A DNA stretch of 64,000 nt, from assembly GCF_029784165.1 (NCBI RefSeq), contig NC_073696.1, positions 261,746,494-261,810,493 of the forward strand, given 5' to 3'. This DNA comes from Wyeomyia smithii. Taxonomy: Eukaryota; Arthropoda; Insecta; Diptera; Culicidae. The notes under the pieces are model-generated. The model did not search any database, was not told the DNA's origin, and saw only the letters and a list, made by a program, of their open reading frames with translations. Made by a program: the position numbers and the translations under genes. This document shows, piece after piece, positions 22,726 to 35,275 of this stretch (its first letter is position 1; each line of letters starts with the position of its first letter).

Positions 22726-25372
22726 AACAATTAAAATATTAAATTGGAATGCTCGCTCATTGAAGGCCAATGAGAATGAGCTTTTTAATTTTTTAACAGT
22801 GAATAATGTGCATATTGCAATTATTACTGAAACATTTTTGAAACCTAACATAAAATTAAAATATGATCCCAATTACGTGGTTCATAGATATGATAGGATT
22901 CAGGGTTCCGGCGGTGGAGTTGCAATTGTTATTCATCGCCGAATCAAACATCGTACTCTTCCCCATCTTGAGACGAAAGTTATTGAAACTTTGGGAATTG
23001 AAGTTCAAACTGAACTTGGGATTTTATTTTTTGCCGCAGCATATTTACCATTTCAATGCACACGCGAGCACAAAAATTATTTTAAAGGTGATTTACAAAA
23101 ACTCACCAGAAATCGTTCGAAATTTTTCATAATCGGCGATTTTAACGCTAAACATCGTTCATGGAATAATTCTCAAAGTAATTCCAATGGCAAAATTTTA
23201 TTCAATGATTGTTCTTCAGGATACTATTCTATTTTGTCTCCGAATAGTCCTACATGCTTTTCTTCTGTAAGAAACCCTTCAACAATTGATTTGGTGCTAA
23301 CAGATCAAAGTCATGTATGTAGTGATTTGATCACACATGCTGACTTTGATTCTGACCATCTTCCAATAACTTTTTCTTTATCCCATGAATCAGTTTTAAA
23401 CCCTATGAGCTCTGTTTTTAATTATAACAAGGCTAATTGGGAAAGATACAAAACTCATATTGAGAGAAATTTCAATAATGAGCTTGATTTGCAAAACGAA
23501 GTGAATATTGATTCCGCTTTGGAAGCATTAAAATGTGCAATTGTTGATGCCAGAAATTATTCTGTTCCAAAGGCTCAAGTGAAATTTGATTCATCAATAT
23601 TTGACGAAAATCTTCAACTTCTAATTCGTTTGAAAAATGTCCGCAGACGTCAATATCAACGTTCTCGTGACCCTGTTTTTAAAACTATTTATAAAGATTT
23701 ACAGAAAGAGATTAAGCATAGATTTACTCTTCTGAGAAATCAAAATTTTGAGACTAAAGTTGAAAAATTGAAACCATATTCAAAACCATTTTGGAAGCTG
23801 TCGAAGATTCTTAAGAAACCTTCAAAGCCTATTCCAGTTTTAAAAGATGGTGAACGTTTTCTTGTATCCAATGAACAAAAGGCTCAAAGACTTGCTCAGC
23901 AGTTTGAGAGTGTTCATAACTCAAATTTGAATTTTGTGAGTCCAATTGAAAATGAAGTCACACGTCAATTTGATTTAATTTCTTCCCAGAATTTTTTACC
24001 TGCAGAAATAATTGAAACTAACTTGAATGAGATTAAATCAATTATTAAAAATTTCAAAAATATGAAAGCACCTGGTGACGATGGAATCTTTAATATACTA
24101 ATCAAACATCTCCCTGAGATCACAATGGAATTTTTAGTGAAAATTTTCAATTGCTGCTTCAAAATTGCATATTTTCCCAAATTATGGAAAAATGCAAAAA
24201 TTACACCCATTTTAAAACCGGATAAGAACCCAGCTGAAGTTTCAAGTTATCGACCAATCAGTTTGCTTTCTTCAATAAGTAAACTGTTTGAGAGAATTAT
24301 TCTTAACAGAATGATGTCACACATCAACGAAAATTCAATTTTTGCAAATGAACAGTTTGGATTTCGCCATGGGCATTCCACAACTCATCAATTGCTCAGA
24401 GTTACTAATATGATACGAGCTAACAAATCTGAAGGTTATTCCACTGGAGCTGCTCTTTTAGACATAGAAAAAGCATTCGACAGTATTTGGCATAAAGGTA
24501 TGATTGCGAAATTGCAAACTTTTAATTTTCCAATTTTCCTAATCAAAATTTTAAAAAATTATCTTACTGATCGAACTCTGCAGGTTGTCTATCAGAATTC
24601 AAAATCTGATAGATTTCCTGTCAGAGCAGGTGTACCTCAAGGTTCAGTCTTGGGTCCAGTCCTGTACAACATATTCACTTCAGATCTTCCTGATTTGCCT
24701 CCAGGATGCACAAAGTCATTGTTCTGTGATGACACAAGCATTTCCGTAAAAGGAAAAAGTCTTCGTGTCATATGCAGTCGATTGCAGAAAAGTTTAGATA
24801 TTTTTTCTTCCTACTTGCAAAAGTGAAAAATCTCTCCCAATGCTTCTAAAACTCAAATGATAATTTTTCCGCATAAGCCTAGGGCTTCTTTCCTCAAGCC
24901 AAACAATAATCACGTTGTCAAGATGAATGGGGTTATTTTAAGTTGGTCCGACAAGGTTAAGTACTTGGGACTAATTTATGATAAAAAACTTATTTTCAAA
25001 GAGCACATTGAGAGTATACAAGCCAAGTGTATCAAATATACGAGATGTTTATATCCTCTCATTAACAGGAATTCTAAACTTTGTTTAAAGAACAAACTTT
25101 TGATTTACAAACAAATTTTTAGACCAGCAATGCTTTATGCTGTACCGATCTGGTCAAGTTTCTGTTCAACAAGAAAGAAAACGCTCCAAAGGATTCAGAA
25201 TAAAATTCTGAAAATAATTTTGAAGCGTCCTCCTTGGTTTGGTACACTCGAATTACATAGACTTACTGAAGTTGAACCATTGGAAGCTATGTCAAATAAA
25301 ATTATTAACAATTTTCGACAAAAATCGTTGCAATCCTCAATTGCTACGATAAGCTCTCTTTATAGCCAATAA
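22712..25372 (+). pseudogene. LINE ORF2: endonuclease-reverse transcriptase with one nonsense codon
   Basis: ORF2 nicks the target DNA and copies the element RNA onto it. It would be 886 residues but for TGA at 24824-24826 (codon 705); the frame is otherwise continuous to TAA at 25370-25372. Endonuclease motifs: ILNWNARSL at the start, IGDFNAKHRSW, STIDLVLTD and SDHLPITF. RT motifs follow: KAPGDDGIFN, YRPISLLSSISKLFERII, QFGFRHGHSTTHQL, LLDIEKAFDSIW, AGVPQGSVLGPVLYN and the catalytic box FCDDTS (FADD in most jockeys). The nonsense codon lies just after the RT fingers/palm, so the translated product would lack the C-terminal thumb region at 24827-25369. The truncated copy at 7283 reads TGG here, so Trp-to-stop is a single mutation in this copy. 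Confidence 0.92.
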
Positions 25373-25616
25373 GTTAGCAATTAAGTTAGTTGTAAGTTTA
25401 CTTCCTCTTTTCTGACAAGTAGGTTTAAATCCCCACGAATGATAAGTCCTAATTGCGAAAGCAAACAAATCCTAACAATTAAAATTACAAATTTCTAACA
25501 GTGTTGAGAAGTCACCATTTGTGACTGGACACACATACTCAATATTTACTAATATTTATCATAAATAATTAAGCTACTAACAAATCCCCCCTTAAAAAAA
25601 AAAAACGGTATAATGA

Positions 25617-28569
25617 TGGCTTTCGGTAATCCAGAAACAAACCCGTGAGGACGCTAGACACTGCAGCGTACAAAATACTCCGACAGAGGAAAAACTCCGC
25701 CTAGCTTGCGGGGAGGATTAGCATCATTAAGTTTCACACAGCAACGATTGCAGACTGACTGTCTGCCATCCGTTTGGATTCACCGGGCCCAGCGAGACGA
25801 CCAAGGCAAACATCAAAGACCGAAAGAATTTTAATTGAAATACTTTCCACGCATCCCGCTAGGAAGAAGGAAAAACCTGAAAATGCAGTTACCGGAAGCA
25901 AGCTCCCCTATACACATAGATATTTTGTTTTTCTCATGGCAGCAGGAAAACGGGTTGCCTGTATAGAGCGAATTGTAGTGTACCCGTTTCGGAAGACACT
26001 CCGCTTTACTTCCTTAGAACGAAAACGTCGACGCTTTGTCTTACCACCATCGTCTGAGCATCTTATGAGGCTAGCCTACGGAACGTGTAAATGAGCTTCT
26101 AATTTTATGCAGATTGTAATTAACTTGTTTGGATCTACGGGCAGAAGTAGATGAACTGGAAAACGTTTGCCATAATTGTTGGGTCGCTCGGCAGGGAGCT
26201 TGCGTTGTTGCTGTTTTGGATTGTGAGGGCTGTGGGTGGGAGGTTTGAGATGGATTTCAAGCACTGAAATGGGAATTCGAGCTTCCTTATGAAATAACTG
26301 CAGTTCTGTTATCATCATTTAAAAATATTTTAAACTGGTAAGTGTCAAGTTACAAGTTGGTTTAGAAATGAATAATCCAGTAGTTAATCGAAATCTTTTT
26401 CTTTCGACCGAAACTAATAACTTCGTTTTTCAGTCTTAATGGTGATAATATTGAGACCCTTCGGATGATTCACGATTAAGTGTAAAAAACATTACACAGG
26501 ATAACAAGCTAAACGAGCCTTCCAATTTGATAAGATAATAAAATAAAGCCAAATGGGCAAAAAAATACTACTTGTATTTTGTAATTTATTTGTTTTTTTT
26601 TTACAGAAATCAACCGACAGTATTTTTAAAAACACAAGCATTATTCTTAAAACCACGAGCATTATCCGAAAAATAAAGGTTTATTATTAACATGAGTACC
26701 TTCACTGAGTTCTGAATCAGTTTACAAAGAACTTGTTTTACAAATTAGGGCGCATAATATGATTAGCATTCAAAGCTAATCCTCGGAGATTACCTGTAGA
26801 TTTATAATCATTAAAAAGTATGTAGGTTCAAGCTGAAGGCATTATTATAAATATTTTTTCGCAGATTTGAAAGAATGATCATTGTTTAATAGCTTTTTAT
26901 GGTTTTAAAACTGAACATATTTCGAACTGAACGGTCAAGGTTTCTCTAACATTCATTATAAGGTTTGAGTTATCAATAATACTGGACAGTCGTTTTCTAT
27001 TTTAGTTGAAGAATAAACTTTGGCAGTTTTGTTTCAACATTTTTAACAACATCAATATTGTGCGAAATTAGAACTGCTTTTGATTAATTCTGGATTACGA
27101 TTCTGTATAAACCTGGATAACGTGTGGGTCTCAGCCTACTATTTTGTCTAGGCTGCTTACTGTTTTTTTTTTTTTGGTTTTGTTTTTGGAATATTGGTTG
27201 ATACACATTAAGAGTAGCAATTCGCTCTTCGTGTGTAGCACAATATCGTCCTCTTGTGTTTTTTTCTGGTTTCGCTTAACACACACGAAAAAAAGCAAGC
27301 TTTTTGCGTCGTTTGCCTTTACCGATAAAAGCATCGTGAAGTATTAATTCAATCAACATCAAACCACTTCAATTTTTTTAGTGCACTTAAAGCCGTGTAT
27401 TATTCCTACAATTTTTGTACGACGCAACGCAATCAATGATTTGGGTTGAATCTATTGCTTGAATTAGTTTGTATTACACTCTGATAATCTGATAGACATG
27501 ATATTATTAATTCGCCAAATTATCTCAGAGTACATCCTAAAACATAACACCTTCGGCTCCTCTCCACTAGATACTTACAGAACTAGGTTAGTAACCTGCC
27601 GTAATCTGCGCCGACGGTAGAATCTTTTTCTCGTTTATATTTACACACAGCGTCTGGTAAGAATGGCAACTGGAAAATGGCGTTTAGCGAGAATGACTTC
27701 ATTCTGTGAGAATGAACCGCGATTGGAGGTGGGTGGGCAGAACGCATGCGCTCGATTTCCCAAACGCAAATATCACGTCGAGAGGGGAAATTTCTCCATT
27801 TCTTGGTTCTCTCTTTCTTTCTGCTACTGAATGTAGATAATTGTTCATCAACGTTTACGTCTCTATTAGTGGCTGTTTTACGACAGAAATAAAATTGCGT
27901 TCGTAGATGGTAGGTTTCCATTTTAAACCATATCTATTCACTTTTATATGGGCTTAATATATCTACACTCTAAAGCTAATATTGTCATCAAGTGTTGGGA
28001 TTTAATTTGTATAGCTTAGTTGTAACACACGGCTTACTTTGATAATTCGAGCGAATTAGTTTTTACCGCTGGCTGCATCCTAGAGGGTTTCATTGCGATA
28101 CTCACCGTTTATGTGCAAATCTCAAACACAACACAATACACCTGCGGTATAGCGATTTGGTTTCGCTTGGATGATGGTGTAATGGTGTTGCTCTTTCATT
28201 CATGACTTCATGGTATTTTTATTGTCTATTTATCTTCGTTCGTTCCCTGCTCGATTTGTGACCGCCACATTTCCAGCAAAGGGAGGGTTGCAAGTGACCA
28301 CCCTTCGGAGAGAAAGAGAGATGGCCTGATGTGACTTTGCAGTGTTGTACAATCTACTTTCCAGAATAAACCACTGAACGGAATAAAAGTTAAACGCATA
28401 TCGTTATACATAGATCAAAAAAATCGAGTTTTGATCTGTTTATCACTTTCGATATCTAAATATTGATTGCGTTTCGAAAGTCAAATTTTCAACGACGCGA
28501 CTCTGTACATGAATAGCAAACCATGTCTGGTACCACTGCTCTTTCCAAATAAATAGCTGGTAAATTGAG
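25617..28569. other. Intergenic DNA without a recognised gene
   Basis: Several open frames of 60-110 codons, none with a familiar motif or codon pattern. 27160-27190 is a poly-T/TTTGG run. Nothing further can be supported. Confidence 0.35.
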
Positions 28570-29735
28570 GCAAATTGCCTTCGTGATTTAATTGTGGGAA
28601 GGGGTGTACCACCGTTCCACCCGCTCCCGGCTTACAATGAGTTTTCCATTTTTGCTCGTCCTTTCTTATCCCACCCCTACGCTCACGGTCAGGGCAGGGG
28701 AGAGGTGCCCGCCGACGCTGGTGATTACCAACATTTCCGTACTCATCGTCATCATTATCCTTGTTCTATACCGTGTACAGCCCGCACATAAACATACACA
28801 GAGCGCCTGGTGATTGCATTTAGAACTGGCAGGAGGGGAAAGTTATACATTTTTGCATAACGTTATCAACTTCGGTCCGTGATGTAATAAGCCACTAACC
28901 GAGGAGCGAGTTCTGCCTAGCGCCCCGTGCCGGGACAGTTTATACTGTGCTGCAGCCCAATCAGTCGATTCTGATCCGGTCAGCAGGTTGCACCTACTTT
29001 TGGGAGCTTCGTTTCGTAGATGGAATATATATATATTAGTAATGATTTAGTCCATACAGTTTAGCGGAAGATTGGGTGTCATTCAACTGTTGTACTGTTA
29101 TAATAAATGTAGATAAAAGAAACGTTTCATAAGACCATAAACCATCCACTTAAGCGATATATTGTCATCGTCGTCTTTTCCGCAAAAGATTCACTGGACC
29201 ATGCGACGAGGATCAAGTTTCCTCTGTATGCCGGACGGTCGGGATTGAGTTCAACATTATTGTTGCTGCAAAGTGAATTCATTATTATACACTCGGACTA
29301 AAATCACTCGGTTGAGGGTGGCTCCCGCATACGAACAGGTGGAACGACAAGTGGTTTTTGATTTGGTTGGTTTCCCCCGCTTGTGTGTATGAAAACCGTA
29401 AATGATGATGAATTGAGAAGGAAAAACGGTTTCCTCTCCTACCCCGCAGACGGGAACTATGGGACATCATTTACGTGCTGGATTCCGTCCGTGGATGTGC
29501 GCTCTGCGTTAGTTCAGTTGGCTGCCGAATTCAACAACCGCCGGGATGTGTTCTCCTCCGCAGAATAGTGCTACGACTGTGTGTGATTAAAGCGTTAATT
29601 AATGTGTACAAATAATTGCAGTATCATAAAGTGACATAAAGTGACGAAAAGGATAAAAACAAATTCAGTGGTTCATTTAAACTAGAACTACTATTCTGAT
29701 GGCGCTCACAGTGGATTATGCCTAGCACTACAAAG
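28570..29735 (+). promoter_or_regulatory. Candidate promoter / non-coding first exon region
   Basis: This stretch is richer in GC and lacks the repeat phrases seen elsewhere. An initiator-like TCAGTT lies at 29514-29519, followed by leader-like sequence with AGTGACATAAAGTGACGAAA and a possible donor at AAAG/GTATTT near 29734. It could be a distant untranslated exon of the homeobox gene (12.8 kb away), or an enhancer. No direct proof is visible. Confidence 0.2.
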
Positions 29736-31174
29736 GTATTTTATTGTTTCATTGTAGGCAGAAATATGATCCATCTCACGAGTAACATTGGTAGCCGATT
29801 AGAGGAAACTCTTATAAAAACAAAAAACAAGTTATCTTTTCGAAAATGTAGCGCAAATTGTTATCATAGATTCTATGTTTAATTTGTATTCCGTTTGATT
29901 GTTCGAAGTGTGATATTAAATACAATTTATTTTCCAAATATTCATTGATTAATAGATATGATGTTCTATAAGATTACCAGAGCTTTGAATGACTTCTTCT
30001 ATAAAAGGCTAATAATCGAACCGGTAAGACCTATGAAGCTGAAATTCTACTGGAAAAAGTGTGAAACCTGGATGTAAATTATGACTTTTTTCTTAGTATT
30101 TCTGCAATTGAGGAATTTTTACATCGCATTACAGAGCACGTTCTCGGTCTTCATTCGAGTTGGATTATACGAGTTGTATGCTAACCTTACTTGCTTCATA
30201 TGAAAACTGAGGAACAAGTAAACTTGGCTTGATCAGTTGCTTGATTACGAGAGGCCACCATGTCCATCGGCGGTTCGGCGACCAATTCGTCAGCAGTTCT
30301 GGCACCTCTCATTTCTTGCGTTAGATTATTCGTTCAGTTTTATTTATGTTTTATCCACGTTTCAACCTTTTATGATTGATTTTCAAAAATTGACTATTTT
30401 TTGTTGAAAAAATCATAACGTGAAAACTGCGAATCCGATGGAAATGACATCAAGAAACGTTGAGGATTATTGAACAATGAAGTTTGTGACTTGAAAATGT
30501 ACCTATTTTGATTTCCCAAAATTTTTAATAAAACAATTTCAACAATTTTGGAACAAGGCAACATAAATACTAGGAAAAATGTGAGACCGCACGTGTTATC
30601 GAAGTCCAATTGAGCTGAAATGTTTGTATGAGAACATTTTTCGAGAAGACGGAATACGAAGATCAATTTTTTTCTATGCGTTTTATCGGCCCCAGTTCGA
30701 GATTTCTCCCAGAACATCGATTGAATAATTTTTTTTTAAATACATATAACTTATGATCTCGACGTTTCCTGCATTTCTAAGAAACTGGACATTGAATATT
30801 TTTTTTCGATACCTCCAATTTTATTTAACATTTGTGCATTTTTATGATTGATCAAAAAGCAATTTTGATCGCTTTCAAGCACGTATTATCGACTTTTATC
30901 AAGGAGACGAAACTTTAAAGCCCTACCGCTAAACGAAATTCGAAAAGTCGACTTCCTTTGGCACCCTAATGAATACCTGTTAATATTTTTTAATCCACAA
31001 ACTGTCATGCATTTCAAAGTTATTGAATTGGCGAAAAACATGTTCACAAATGAATACATGTTCACAAATGAATGGACCCTCTTTTTTAAGAACATTTGAA
31101 GAATGGAAAATTTCAAGTAATTGTTTTTGATAGTGTTTGTTGTCATACATTGAAGTAATAGTGGTTCCTTAAGG
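29736..31174. other. Intergenic DNA without a recognised gene
   Basis: AT-rich, with short frames only. 30700-31110 has recurring phrases typical of old dispersed repeats, including a duplicated ATGTTCACAAATGAAT near 31040. Confidence 0.35.
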
Positions 31175-31640
31175 CCCGAATACACACACGGCGTGGCAAC
31201 GCCTTCCTGACGAAAACTGTCAGTACCTTCTTGAAACCTTCTAATGCGCCTTCTGGCATTTGCCACCTTCCGCTCGCCTACAAGGAAGGCGCAATCACGC
31301 CGTCTCAAACCCTGCCCTGTGCTAACCTCCTTCTCGTCATGCCACCCAATTCATGTTTGTTTATGTTTGTTGGAAGGAAAAATAAAGCAACACACTTCTA
31401 GAATCACCAGCAGGCGGAAAATGATACAACACGGCGTTGCTGACGCCTTAGCCAAAAGAAGGCGACACAAGACCGTGTGGAAGGCACAATGCGTCTACAC
31501 GGAAGGAGGTCAAGTACGCAGCCGAAGGCGATGAACGACTACCTTCTTCACTAGAAGGCAAAGCTTGAAGGTTCTGGCTGAAAGGCGTCCCAATGGAAGG
31601 CGCGTTTATGCCTTCTGATTTGTATGGAGAAGGCGTCATT
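31175..31640. repeat. AAGGCG/CGCCTT-rich repeat block
   Basis: Within about 460 bp the motif AAGGCG or CGCCTT occurs roughly ten times on both strands, together with GGAAGG and CCTTCT variants, starting after GGCCCGAATACACAC. Dense subterminal motifs like this are usual for non-autonomous DNA transposons, where they bind transposase. Clear terminal repeats were not found. Confidence 0.4.
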
Positions 31641-31915
31641 AGCGATAGCGTAATTCAATCTAGATAACCACGAGTGCCGTTTATGTGCCAAGCAAAAATA
31701 CAGCCTACTATCAAAAAGTAATAAACCGCAACGAAGATGCTTGGGATATTTACTTCTTATGTTTCGTTTTTTTTTTATGTAGGACTACGTCTTCGTTTCC
31801 TCTACTGTGGTATATTCTATAAAAGTAAAAAACTGAAGAGGTTGTATGTGAGACACGACCGCAAGATCAACGGAGAATTACGACAGGGCACACTTTTCTA
31901 ACACTGTCATTCGAA
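31641..31915. other. Spacer before the transposase remnant
   Basis: 31847-31880 (GAGACACGACCGCAAGATCA) resembles the AAGACACGACCGCATGACG phrase of the 2.1-kb repeats at 17050 and 59486. Nothing else noted. Confidence 0.3.
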
Positions 31916-34900
31916 CATGCATTTTTATTCGGGTAGTCTGTCTGCTCCTTCTCAATGTTTACTTCTAAACGTCAAACCGAACACAACTCGCAGTAAAGTT
32001 TCATGCACATATCGAAAGATGAAAAAGATTTTTGTTGAAAAACGACGTGCCATCGTGCACAGATGGTGCACTTTCCCTGGATTATCATTCAGGCGAAATA
32101 GGAGAACGTTGGTGTGAAAGCGGGGCGTATTGCGATCTGGAACTTCAGGGAGGAAAACTACCTTGTGGACCTGCCACAAAGTGGACAAAAAAGGGAGCGA
32201 TGAACCCCAAATTAGACAAAAAAAATTCGAACATGTTTTTTCTAATGCAAATGGTGCGTCATTTTGCGATGTGGCCAAAAAGCTGAACACCTCGAAATCC
32301 AATGTTCAACGAGCCAAAGTAAGATTAGAGCTGAAGACGTACCGGAACCACAATATTAAACGATACGTAAAAATGATGGTGTTTACAAGGTAGACACCTC
32401 ATTTCTCATTGAAAAATTTAGAGGAAAGTGATGGTGTGGCAGACAATTTGCTCTTGCGGTATATTCACAAAGCTTTTCATCGTGAATGGAGTCCAGTGAA
32501 TGCAGATATATATGCCAATCCACGCTTGAAAATATATTTGTTGCCACTGATTCGTCGTCATGGAACTCCTATAATATTCTGGTCCGGCCTTGCTCCGTGT
32601 CATAACGCTAAATTGGCAGTGGCAGTGGTATCGGAAAACGTAACAATTGTTACCAAGAACATGAATCCCTCAAATTTCCCTAAAATTCGTCCTATTGAAC
32701 GATTTTGGGATCTTAGTTTAGTTAGTTTAGTTTAGTTTGACTGACTGCACATATCAATGGTTGCACTCCGTGATTGATCCGAATCAGTAAAATTGTACAG
32801 TGAATCAACTGAATGGGATTGGGAGTGACCGACCATTCTCATTGTACAAGTTTTAGTGACTCAATACTTTAAAGGATCAATAACGACGCCGGCCACGTCC
32901 TTGCAATCAGGTGGGAAGAGGTAAGGGATGTTAGTGTGACCCTTGCTATTTGGAGACCGTGTTTACCTCTGCATCTCCACAAAGGTCACAGGAAGGAGGT
33001 TTTTGTTAGTAGGGGAGGGCTCGTTGGATCAGAATTCACTTTGATAAGTGATGCGATCATACATATAACTCCTATCCGTCTCTATTTAGCTATTTTCGGT
33101 TTATTCTATAGTCAGCCGGCTGACTAGAGAAACACAATTAGCTTATTTATATCTGGTACCGGTTTAGACCAAGAGACATTACCAATGCCTTTGGGGCCTC
33201 GCACAGGTGTGCATGGTTTATTTCGATGGAGCACAAAATTGACCGATTTTTACAATATGATGTTATTGGAGCCACGCATATACGACTACACGATGTGAAT
33301 CTGATTTAAACCAATGAACCATAAGTAGGCCAATCATCTATCATCCTATGTGAATGACGCGCGCGAAAATCATATACAACCCGAAGCATCTAAGTATTTA
33401 TATAAGTGACTAAAAATCCTGAATAGCTTCAAGAAAGCAAGCGAACTTCGGCAGAGGCGGTCCTTTATAAGATTTACATCGCGTAGCTATTAAATTAATC
33501 TCGATATTTATCGACCAGACGAAACCTATTCCGGTTTGCAACGTGATTAAATAAAACCGACGAACGAGCACTCTCCGACTAACAGTCAACGTGAGACATG
33601 AATAAATAAGGCACATCGGGAAGTCACTACACTCTGAAAACCCTTAGATGTGCTTAACTAACCCGAACCGAAAACGCGTTTACACCGGAGCGTTATGCAC
33701 GGCAGCACTATTCCCTTCTACCGACCCAGACGCGTAAGGACACGATGTTTCGCACCGGTTCTCTCTTTTAATAAATAAACTAAGATATCTACTGAGTATA
33801 GAAACTGGCAAAGTTTCATGCCTCCGAAGCCTTAAAACTAGGAAAAATGCAAATGTGCATATCAAACAAAACAAAGTGCTATGTTTATTAACAAAATGCC
33901 AAAACAATCACAATCAAAATTTAGTTGTCGTGGACTATCGCCAGCCCGACCAAAACGGTTACAGGAAAGTCATAAAATAAAAGCATAGATCTAAGGGAAA
34001 TGTCTGTAACCGACCAGTTAGGGTATGGTAGGCGATAGGATCAAATACTTGTCGAGCACGATAGTAAATTTTCAATCTATTTTTAAACTATATTGTTAAA
34101 CTGCCTATTATTGTGTTGTAAGAGTGTCATGCATTTCTAGCTTATTTTTCAAAAGCCAAACTAATCATAAAACGAGCCCAACAAAAGCCATCAGATTGAA
34201 TTTAAGATCGTAGTCTTTTTATTAATAAATCTGCATAGCTGGCAACCCCGGGTCACTGGTCTACACCAAATAAAAACAAAAAAAGATTTTTGTTGCTATG
34301 TTCCTAGCCCCCCCGTGGTACTGAGAGGAAGAATTATTCATGTACTAGGTTCTCTGCCGACATGAATAAACCACGTACCAGAGACATGGAAACAAGCAGC
34401 CAACGTATTATCTATGATATATCTTATTCACCGAAAACCCCTCGAAAAACGCCAACACACATACTATCGAACAATTGAACCAAGCAATCGAACGAAGGAA
34501 AAAAAACAGCATCGATAACATCAGATTTGCACACACAAGCAAACAAAAGCTATGCAGAGTGTTTAACTGATAGACTTCGGCTAAACTGCATGTATTAATT
34601 ATTAGTCTTGTGCGAGTCAACATGTTCAATGATTTATGGCACAATTCGGCATCACTAATTATAGCATAACAAATGTTTAGCTGAGAATACTATTTCTCAA
34701 TACGAGAAACACTTGTGAAATATTTTTTCTTTGGTATAGAACGGTTCTTTTTTTGCCAAATATTCCACTGTTAGTTTCTTACTCTCGCTCGCACACTAAC
34801 ACCTCACACCGTCACCGTCACCGAGGTAACGAAAAAAAAAAAGTAGAAAACAAGCCGAAAGAAACACATCTTTAAATTCGATTTTTGCTTGCAAGACAGC

Positions 34901-35275
34901 TTGTTTTGGATGAACTTTACACATTTCACACGCGGCGACCCGAACTAGAGAACCCTACATATATTTAACGATATATTAACACCAAAATCACTGAAAAATC
35001 ACTAGTTATCGGAACGATTGAAAAGCACGTTGCAGCCGGCCAGTACTGTGCTGCCAGTCTTTTCTTCGTCCTATTGAACGATTTTGGGATCTGGTCAAAA
35101 AGTATCTTTGCCAACAAGTTCATTCAGCGGATATCGTGGAAAGTTCAAACGATATCGAACAGGAGTGTCTAAAATCTTTGCTAACACCCGTTCGCATAGT
35201 AATTGCTCGCTGGGTTCGTCGCTTCAACGATTTGTTTACGAGAAAACTCATTAAAGTCTTTGAAAAAAGTTAGTG
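31916..35275 (+). pseudogene. Tc1/mariner-type (DD37E-like) transposase, dead and split
   Basis: The transposase would cut and paste the element at TA sites. Pieces in three frames: 32130-32390 holds a DVAKKLNTSKSNVQRAK helix-turn-helix; 32409-32713 continues NLEESDGVADN...HREWSPVNADIY...IIFWSGLAPCHNAK and KNMNPSNFPKIRPIERFWD; after the 2351-bp insert, 35093 on reads VKKYLCQQVHSADIVESS ... WVRRFNDLF, ending at TAG near 35273. The final Glu (RPIERFW) is present. The second catalytic Asp, expected in FWPDLA, is Gly in FWSGLA; the gap to the Glu is 36 residues, close to the mosquito DD37E group. Frameshifts and stops confirm loss of function. Confidence 0.75.
32714..35064 (-). mobile_element. 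2351-bp insertion with a 28-bp target duplication (long-TSD family, copy 2)
   Basis: A 28-bp sequence from the transposase gene is perfectly duplicated at 32686-32713 and 35065-35092. The left end is a TAGTTTAGTTTAG-type simple repeat, i.e. a (CTAAA)n-like 3' tail on the minus strand, parallel to the CTAGA tail of copy 1. 34020-34070 (GGTAGGCGATAGGATCAAA, then ACTTGTCGAGCACGAT) resembles 3990-4030 of copy 1. No protein was recognised on either strand. The minus-strand start near 35040-34900 (CAGTACTGGCCGGCTGC on) could be a leader. Class unknown. Confidence 0.65.

Larger units (their letters stand above)
21204..25603 (+). mobile_element. Full-length jockey-clade (Juan-like) non-LTR retrotransposon, 4.4 kb
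   Basis: It has all the hallmarks of a complete jockey-type element: a 199-bp 5' UTR, ORF1 with zinc knuckles, ORF2 with endonuclease and reverse transcriptase overlapping ORF1 by 14 nt, a 3' UTR, an A-rich tail and a perfect 13-bp target duplication. Such elements have an internal 5' promoter. ORF1 is open and ORF2 carries one in-frame TGA, so the insertion is young. At least three partial copies of the same or a related family occur in the window (about 1980-2660, 7283-7895, 47832-48020). The name Juan is from resemblance; a database match was not made. Confidence 0.93.
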
